Assembly (NCBI GenBank): GCA_907163375.1
Contig: CAJQUW010007564.1
Span: 1-64,000, forward strand
Reading direction: 5' to 3'
DNA: 64,000 nt
DNA from: Prostheceraeus crozeri
Lineage: Eukaryota > Platyhelminthes > Polycladida > Euryleptidae
Of the stretch, positions 58,717-64,000 are shown one piece after another. The translations under genes and the position numbers were made by a program. The notes beneath the pieces are model-generated. The model made no database searches, was not told where the DNA came from, and saw nothing but the letters and a program-made list of their open reading frames with translations. How positions within the stretch are numbered: position 1 is the stretch's first letter; the number at the start of each line of letters is the position of its first letter.

Positions 58717-60049
58717 ATGTCTTCTCTTATCGAAAATAAATTTAGATTAGACGATCTTCCGTTCGTCAGTTACAATAAAAAAAAAATGACTATATAAGAA
58801 TTGCTATGAATCCCGGATCTTCCAGTAGAGTAAATTCTGGAGGAGATTTAATCTTTGAAGTTGATAATCAGCAAAGTTATATATATCTACCTGATTTCTT
58901 TTTACACTGTGAATATTCTATATATAGTGATGCTAATTTTACAACACCATTACCAGATACCGATAATATTGCACTAGAGAATAATTTTTTCCAAGATTAT
59001 TTACACAAATGCGTTTAGATGTTGCCACTCAAAATATAGAAACAATAAGTGATTCTCCAGGTGTAATTCATACAATGCTTAGATTTGTAACAATTGGTGA
59101 AAATAATAAAAAGCATGAAATCGAAGGTTGGTTTCCTGATACTAATGATGGTATAATTGTTGATGATTTAACTCACGCTGGAACAGATGCCGCAGGAATT
59201 GCGAAAGATGTAGAAAATATTGCAAATCATTTAAATAAAACAATCAATAGTGCATATAAAGAAAGACGTGAATTTAACAAGACAAGTAAACAGACAGTAA
59301 ATTGGTCATTGTCTCCATTATTCGGATATTTAGATTATGACAAAATATCATATCAATTAAAATTTAAATTAATAATTCATCGTACAGCAAATAATGAATT
59401 AATCTTTTTTGGTAAGACTGGAAAAAAAGCATATTTAAAAATTGATAGACTTGAATGGTGGATTAAGCATATTACTCTTAGTTTAGAGGTTGAAACAACT
59501 ATTGCAAAAAGATTAAATACTAACAAACCAATTCCAGTAAATTTTCTAAAGCGTACTGCTAGTTCAGTAACTTTTTCAGAGCAAAGATTTAACTGGCATT
59601 TTACTAGAACTTCGAATACTCCAAGATATTTATTACTAACATTTCAAAGAAATAATTCTCCAAGTTTTGATAAGAACAACAATCTTTTTCATATTGATAC
59701 AATTCGAAGTTTACAAGTTTCATTAAATCAAACCCGATATCCAATTGATCCATTAAGATTCGATGATACCAATAATCAATTTATGGAAGGATATGATGCT
59801 TATAGAAATTTTTGTATAGAATTTGGAGTTGAACCACAATTAACTCCTGGAGATTGGAGATATTTATATCCTGTTTTCTGTTTCGATTTAAGTGCACAAT
59901 CTGAAGATATTATCAAGACTGGTTGTGATGTAACAATTAATATTGAAAAGAAGGATTCCACAACTTCATTGATGGCTTATGGTTTATTGCTACAAGATGT
60001 AAAATATTCTATTGAAGTTCTTAATGGAAAGATGGCTAGGATAAGTTAG
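58717..60049 (+). pseudogene. Polinton major capsid protein, double-jelly-roll type (fossil)
   Basis: The start ATG lies in ATAAAAATGTC. The region contains MNPGSSSRVNSGGDLIFEV, FFLHCEYSIYSD, then VNWSLSPLFGYLDYDKI, and near the end DWRYLYPVFCFDLSAQSED followed by TINIEKKD. The YPVFCFDLSAQSE block is characteristic of a family of Polinton-encoded capsid-like proteins found across invertebrates. The total of about 440 residues is in the usual range. It is part of the broken element. Confidence 0.8.
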
Positions 60050-60079
60050 TAACCTGATGACCTTCGGTCCGATTGGTTA
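60050..60079 (+). terminator. Hairpin directly after the capsid stop codon
   Basis: TAACC at 60050-60054 pairs with GGTTA at 60075-60079, and inside them GACC-TTC-GGTC pairs with a three-base loop. A related structure follows the next gene. A 3'-end role is inferred only from position. Confidence 0.4.
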
Positions 60080-60161
60080 ATTAAAATTTTTGATAACTTA
60101 AAACTTTTTCATAACTACAGTAGATTAAAATTTTTCGTAACTTAAAATTTTTTTATTAAAA

Positions 60162-60644
60162 ATGTCGGAAGCGAAAAGTAATAATAATAAAACTGTTGAA
60201 TTGAAATTACGTAACATTGTTGACAAAAATACACCTAAAACTATTACGATTAACAAAAAAAAGTATTACATAAGTAAACCAATGATAGAGGATATTCAAT
60301 TACAAGAAGAAAAGAATGGCGGGATTCTCCCATTAATTCCTCTAATAATAGGTGGAATAGCAGCTGCGGGAAGTGTCACAGGTGGGACAGCTGGTATTGT
60401 CCAAGCAGTGAATAAAAATAAATCAGAGAAGGCAGCATTAGAAGAACAAAAACGTCATAATAGAGAGTTAGAGAAAGTTGCTAAGGGAGAAGGAATAGTA
60501 GATAATTTTATTAGTAAATTAAATTTAGTTGATGAAGGAAAACGAGTTCTTAAAAACATTCTACATAATGTTGATGATTTAATAGAAATTAAAGAAACTA
60601 AAGATGGTTCTGGAATATATCTAAGTCCTAGTATGATTCGGTAA
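60162..60644 (+). CDS. Minor virion-type protein with hydrophobic helix
   Basis: 160 residues. GGILPLIPLIIGGIAAAG (residues ~50-67) followed by VTGGTAGIVQAV forms a glycine-rich hydrophobic segment typical of the PX/pVI-like membrane-active proteins of Polintons and adenoviruses. A basic coiled-coil segment (KSEKAALEEQKRHNRELEK) comes next. It lies between the capsid gene and the PLA2/integrase gene, on the same strand. Confidence is good for class, low for exact role. Confidence 0.7.
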   Translation: MSEAKSNNNKTVELKLRNIVDKNTPKTITINKKKYYISKPMIEDIQLQEEKNGGILPLIPLIIGGIAAAGSVTGGTAGIVQAVNKNKSEKAALEEQKRHNRELEKVAKGEGIVDNFISKLNLVDEGKRVLKNILHNVDDLIEIKETKDGSGIYLSPSMIR

Positions 60645-60674
60645 TAACCTCAGGACCTTTAGTTCTATTAGGTA
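60645..60674 (+). terminator. Hairpin directly after the minor-protein stop codon
   Basis: TAACCT pairs imperfectly with AGGTA at 60670-60674, and an inner GGACC/GTTC stem sits between. It has the same layout and location as the hairpin behind the capsid gene. Confidence 0.35.
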
Positions 60675-60697
60675 AAACATTTATTTTATCTTTTGAC

Positions 60698-61900
60698 ATG
60701 AATTCTACAAATTCCGAAAATTTAATTAAATTAAAAATTGCTAATTTAGAGTTATTGAATTATCTCTTAAAAGTACATAAAACCTCAAATTGTCAGCACA
60801 CCGGTCGGCTGCACAGCGGTCGGCTGCACACTGAAGGGGATATACAAAAAACATTAGAAAACTTTCCTGGATTTATTTGGAGTAAATATTCGAAAGAAAA
60901 ACATGTTCCTGGTCATTCATATACTGGCCCAGGAACTCGATTAGATATAAGACTAGATGAGAATAATAATCCAAAACCAGGTGAAGAACCAATAAACAGA
61001 GTAGATGAAGCAGCTTACAGACATGATTTAGCTTATCGAAATCATGACCTAAGTTCTCGACATGTAGCTGATAAGAAGATGATTCAAGAATTAGATAGTA
61101 TTCAGAATCCTTCCTTTAGAGAAAGAATTGAAAGAATGTTTGTTAAGAAAGCTTTACAAGCTAAAATATTATTCGGTCAGGGTTTAGACAAAACTCATAA
61201 CTCTGAAACCTGCGCGCCTGAAATTCATAAAGAATACACAAGGCCTAAATATTTATTGAAAGTAAAAGTATTTAATAAAGATGATATTTGGAGTGCTGAT
61301 CTTATTCATATGCTGAATGAAAAAGATTATAAATACGCATTGGCCGTTATAGATTTATATACACGATACGCTTGGGTGAAGCCTTTAAAAAACAAAAGTG
61401 GTCTGTCAGTTAAATATGTGTTTGAAGAAATCTTTAAAGAAACTAATAGAAAGCCAAAAAAATTGTTTGTTGACAAAGGATCGGAATTTTATAACGGAAA
61501 TGTTCCGCCTCTTTTTGAAACTGTTTATTCAACTGAAAATGCAGGAACGGCTGTAGTAATTGAGCGATTCAATAGATCATTAAAAAATATAATTTTTAAG
61601 AAATTTACTGAGCAAGGAAATCAGAAATGGTTGAAGATATTACCAGGAGTTGTAGAAGAGTATAACAATAAGATTCATTCAGGTATTGAAGAAACTCCAA
61701 AGAATGCTTCTGACGATCCTGATTTCTTACGAAAGAAAATATTCAAAAATAATCATTCGAATGAGAGTAATCCGAATTTGCAGAAACTTAAGCCGAAATT
61801 TAAGATTGGAGATAGAGTTAGAATATTTAAGTATAAAAATAAATTTGAAAAGGCTTTGTTGGCTATTGGACTAAAGAAATATTTGAAGTTTGTAAAATAA
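60698..61900 (+). CDS. Phospholipase A2-integrase fusion frame of the Polinton
   Basis: One 400-codon frame. Residues ~60-130 match a parvovirus-type phospholipase A2: YTGPGT (75-80, calcium loop), YRHDLAY (107-113, His-Asp pair) and D125. Residues ~195-335 are a retroviral-type integrase: WSADLIHML (D201), KLFVDKGSEFYNG (D259) and VVIERFNRSLK (E289), with NKIHSGIEETP following. The C-terminal part (KPKFKIGDRVRIFKYK) looks like an SH3/chromo-type tail. PLA2 helps virions cross membranes in parvoviruses; integrase inserts Polinton DNA. The two are usually separate proteins. The first 50 residues contain GC-rich HTGR-LHSGR-LHTEG repeats. Confidence 0.85.
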   Translation: MNSTNSENLIKLKIANLELLNYLLKVHKTSNCQHTGRLHSGRLHTEGDIQKTLENFPGFIWSKYSKEKHVPGHSYTGPGTRLDIRLDENNNPKPGEEPINRVDEAAYRHDLAYRNHDLSSRHVADKKMIQELDSIQNPSFRERIERMFVKKALQAKILFGQGLDKTHNSETCAPEIHKEYTRPKYLLKVKVFNKDDIWSADLIHMLNEKDYKYALAVIDLYTRYAWVKPLKNKSGLSVKYVFEEIFKETNRKPKKLFVDKGSEFYNGNVPPLFETVYSTENAGTAVVIERFNRSLKNIIFKKFTEQGNQKWLKILPGVVEEYNNKIHSGIEETPKNASDDPDFLRKKIFKNNHSNESNPNLQKLKPKFKIGDRVRIFKYKNKFEKALLAIGLKKYLKFVK

Positions 61901-62010
61901 ATCAAACTTATCCGATTACTTACGAAATCAAAGATTCAGATGATGAAGATATCAGATTTTATCAAAATGAATTACAACGAAGCGATTTTTAATTATCATT
62001 ATTATTGGAA

Positions 62011-62481
62011 CTAACGTTTCGGGAATGAAATTCCCTTGTTCAATTCTAACATAATATCTAGAAATGGTACTCCTTTTTGTAATTTAAATAAAACATAAAG
62101 ACATAATTGACCACAATAAGTAAATCCTGGTTTTTGAATTTGAAATGTATTATAAGTTCCATTTCCAAGTAATTCTTTGACTTCATTTGTAGGTGGAGGT
62201 CCATAAGAGTCGAACCAATAGTTCTCAGCCTCTGGGCGGTCAAAATAATAATTAGAACCGTTTATATTTCTTTGTCCGGCAGACCAATGTACTCCTTTTT
62301 GATCTGATGTGTTAAGATTTGTTATGAAATTTATAGATGGCTTATTTGTAATCAATTGTAATTCGTCTCTCATTAATATGTGAAAATTTTTTATTCCCAA
62401 TTGATTTACGATTTTCTTTAGATCAAAATTTGTAGTTGTTTGCGTTCCATATAATTTTAAGAACTCGGTAATGCTAGACAT
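62011..62481 (-). CDS. Polinton adenain-type cysteine protease
   Basis: 156 residues on the minus strand. GVHWSAG holds the catalytic His, YWFDSYGPPP the acidic residue and YCGQLCLYVLF the catalytic Cys with its preceding Gln context, matching adenovirus-type maturation proteases of Polintons. It converges on the integrase gene, about 110 bases apart. In intact relatives it processes capsid proteins. Length is in the usual range and the frame looks whole. Confidence 0.9.
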   Translation of the reverse strand: MSSITEFLKLYGTQTTTNFDLKKIVNQLGIKNFHILMRDELQLITNKPSINFITNLNTSDQKGVHWSAGQRNINGSNYYFDRPEAENYWFDSYGPPPTNEVKELLGNGTYNTFQIQKPGFTYCGQLCLYVLFKLQKGVPFLDIMLELNKGISFPKR

Positions 62482-62639
62482 TTTATAATAAAAAAAATTC
62501 TTATAGGGACCCCTAGAAGTCAGAAGGGGGGTATTGATTTAAAACTGACCCATAATGATGACTTTCCTTACTACTTATTCGATTTTGAAATGATTTAATT
62601 TAATTTAAATTAAAAAGATACATTCTAAGGAATCGGTTT

Positions 62640-62794
62640 ATTAGCAGAGCTAGTGCTTCGCACATCTTTAATCAACTGCAATTCATTTCTCATCAATATG
62701 TGAAAATTCTTTATTCCCAATTGATTTGCGATCTTATTTAAATCGAAATTCGTAGTTGTTTGCTTCCCATATAATTTTAAGAACTCAGTCATGT
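62640..62794 (-). repeat. Duplicate of the protease gene's 5' part
   Basis: Roughly 130 bases (about 62664-62794) match 62346-62478, the start of the protease gene, with about a dozen differences. It also begins at an ATG on the minus strand (MTEFLKLYG-like). No catalytic residues are included. It marks a rearrangement or the edge of a second, related element. Confidence 0.8.
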
Positions 62795-63151
62795 TATTAA
62801 CCTGTGGTCATATATCACCTATATTACTCAGTATAACTGTCGGATTTTCATCATTCATTTTAAATGAAATAAATTCCAATAACTGCAATAATGTCTACTT
62901 CTTGTACAGAAAAATAAAAACAACGGCAGTGTATTTTGCAATAAATATAATAATACAACAATCAATCTTATCACACAATTGTACAATGTCAGTCTCATGG
63001 CAGTAGACTGGAGAACAAAAGAAAATTTAATTACATTTCAAAATAATCCAAAATGCGTTACTACTTATAAAGAAGTCTTCATAAATATGTATGTATTACA
63101 TATGTGTGCACATTGCACATATCTTAAAAAGTGAAACAACACAGTTAATGT
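62795..63151. other. No gene recognised
   Basis: AT-rich sequence; a short plus-strand frame of about 70 codons has no motif. Confidence 0.5.
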
Positions 63152-63760
63152 TTATTCATCTTGGGAACCAAACCTCATTTCTTCTATAGTTGTCGGTTGA
63201 TTCAATTTTTCTATATAAATTTTGATTTCTTTAAAATGTTTTCTAACAAAACTAATGGGCATTGATGAATTTAAAAATAATACGTGTGGTAGAATTAGAT
63301 CCGATAAGTTCATCAAGAAATAACAATAACTTACGTTATAGGAAATTCTAAATAGTTCCAAGTTTGCCACAAATCTGTTTTTTTTATTGTCACTCAATTC
63401 CAGAATTCTTTTAAACCCATAACCTTGATAAGCAGCACTTCTCAGCAACGACCCATGGTGTACTTTATCACTTGCAATCAATTTTGAAATCATAGTAGCA
63501 CTATCCTCGATGGTAATGAAATGTTCTTTTGTAACATTGAACTGAGGAATTGTAGTAGTGGTCAGATACTGTTCTATTTTTATTGTAATATCCTCCACTT
63601 GTTTTTGAGAGTCCACAACTTTGTTCTTCTTTCTCGATTGAATTACCAACTTCCACTCTTCAAAATATTTCTTCGCAGTTTCCTTGTGCTCTTCTTTAAT
63701 TAAGTTTAGTAAAATCGGCATGTAAAACGAAAAAGATTCCGCGGCAGTACGTTTTGGCAT
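63152..63760 (-). CDS. Unrecognised 202-residue protein
   Basis: The frame runs uninterrupted from an ATG (MPKRTAAESFSFYMPILLN) to a TAA-type stop. It is helix-rich and lysine-rich, with KKYFEEWKLVIQSRKKNK, then HHGSLLRSAAYQGYGFKRIL, a hydrophobic segment (YNVSYCYFLMNLSDLILPHV) and a charged tail ending GSQDE. I recognise no domain or signal peptide. It lies ~1.1 kb beyond the protease and may belong to the Polinton, to a neighbouring element or to the host. The length and clean start favour a real gene. Confidence 0.5.
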   Translation of the reverse strand: MPKRTAAESFSFYMPILLNLIKEEHKETAKKYFEEWKLVIQSRKKNKVVDSQKQVEDITIKIEQYLTTTTIPQFNVTKEHFITIEDSATMISKLIASDKVHHGSLLRSAAYQGYGFKRILELSDNKKNRFVANLELFRISYNVSYCYFLMNLSDLILPHVLFLNSSMPISFVRKHFKEIKIYIEKLNQPTTIEEMRFGSQDE

Positions 63761-63839
63761 TTTGTAATGAAGAAAACAGTCACTAGTTATGATTAATGAA
63801 ATTTTAAAATGAAGTCTTGCTTCCTACATTCTGCAATAT

Positions 63840-63990
63840 ATTCCACGTCGTTTTAATCTTTAATACGGGTAACAGCTGCTTGTTCTGTAATTCAATGGTT
63901 CAGGAATTCCGGAAGTAACTGCTTTATTTCATGAATGCGGGTATCAGCTGTTCTCTACAATTGGGAGGTTCATCAGAGTGCAAAGCAGTA
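63840..63990. repeat. Two imperfect CGGGTA(A/T)CAGCTG repeats
   Basis: ACGGGTAACAGCTGCTTGTTC at about 63866-63886 recurs as GCGGGTATCAGCTGTTCTCT at about 63937-63956, with loosely similar downstream sequence including GGTTCA(G/T)(G/C). This may be the start of a repeat that continues past the window. Confidence 0.4.
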
Positions 63991-64000
63991 ACAATAACAG

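Larger units (their letters stand above)
43160..62481. mobile_element. Polinton/Maverick (adintovirus-like) fossil with nested retroelements
   Basis: A very AT-rich block carries the Polinton gene set: protein-primed family B DNA polymerase, retroviral-type integrase, adenain-type cysteine protease, double-jelly-roll-type major capsid protein, small hydrophobic virion-type proteins, and a phospholipase A2 domain. Left-hand genes mostly read minus and right-hand genes mostly plus. A packaging ATPase was not recognised. About 6.9 kb of tandem Naiad retroelements is inserted in the polymerase gene. The element is broken: besides the insertion there are roughly ten breaks in its genes, although several genes look whole. 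Terminal inverted repeats could not be identified, so both ends are approximate. Moderate decay suggests an intermediate age, older than the nested retroelements. Confidence 0.9.

Noticed and set aside
1-64000. tRNA, rRNA or other structured RNA genes
   Set aside because: No cloverleaf-like A/B box pairs or rRNA-like conserved blocks were noticed by eye; a covariance-model scan would be decisive.

Overview
The window looks like repeat-dense nuclear DNA from an animal, most likely an aquatic or other invertebrate. The evidence is AT-rich sequence, spliceosomal-type donor and acceptor sites, and a mixture of element families typical of invertebrate genomes: Tc1/mariner, hAT, PIF/Harbinger, piggyBac, FLYWCH-type MULE, APE LINEs, BEL/Pao, Ty3/Gypsy, a Naiad-type Penelope-like element and a Polinton. 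The species cannot be named from the sequence. I see no ordinary host housekeeping gene, tRNA, rRNA or CRISPR. Almost everything recognisable is mobile DNA in various stages of decay.

Region 0-15 kb is a stack of insertions. It begins with a G-rich minisatellite, a foldback element and a full-length Tc1-like element. A LINE follows that has been opened twice: by a 1.35 kb inverted-repeat element in its endonuclease, and by a hAT element in its reverse transcriptase. The hAT carries a Harbinger element, which carries a palindromic element built on a higher-order tandem repeat. A TA-flanked MITE and a second, minus-strand LINE close the region.

Region 15-22.4 kb holds two separated pieces of a FLYWCH/MULE transposase-like gene. 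A young BEL/Pao LTR element sits between them, flanked by an exact-length 149 bp direct duplication. Region 22.4-42 kb holds a LINE fragment, a piggyBac element with recognisable ends, a Ty3/Gypsy pol fossil, and an unknown 1.9 kb element flanked by a 60 bp direct duplication. It also holds a foldback TA element, a second copy of the MITE, a second copy of the same shortened hAT, and long stretches with nothing recognisable.

Region 43-62.5 kb is a very AT-rich Polinton (Maverick/adintovirus-like) fossil. It has a protein-primed family B DNA polymerase, a double-jelly-roll-type capsid protein, small hydrophobic virion-type proteins, a phospholipase A2 domain in one reading frame with a retroviral-type integrase, an adenain-type protease, a fibre-like protein and several coiled-coil proteins. 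About 6.9 kb of tandem Naiad retroelements (N-terminal GIY-YIG, CxC linker, then reverse transcriptase) is inserted in its polymerase gene. Short GC-rich palindromic inserts recur through the Polinton, some of them inside reading frames. The right edge has a duplicated protease fragment and one unrecognised 202-residue reading frame.
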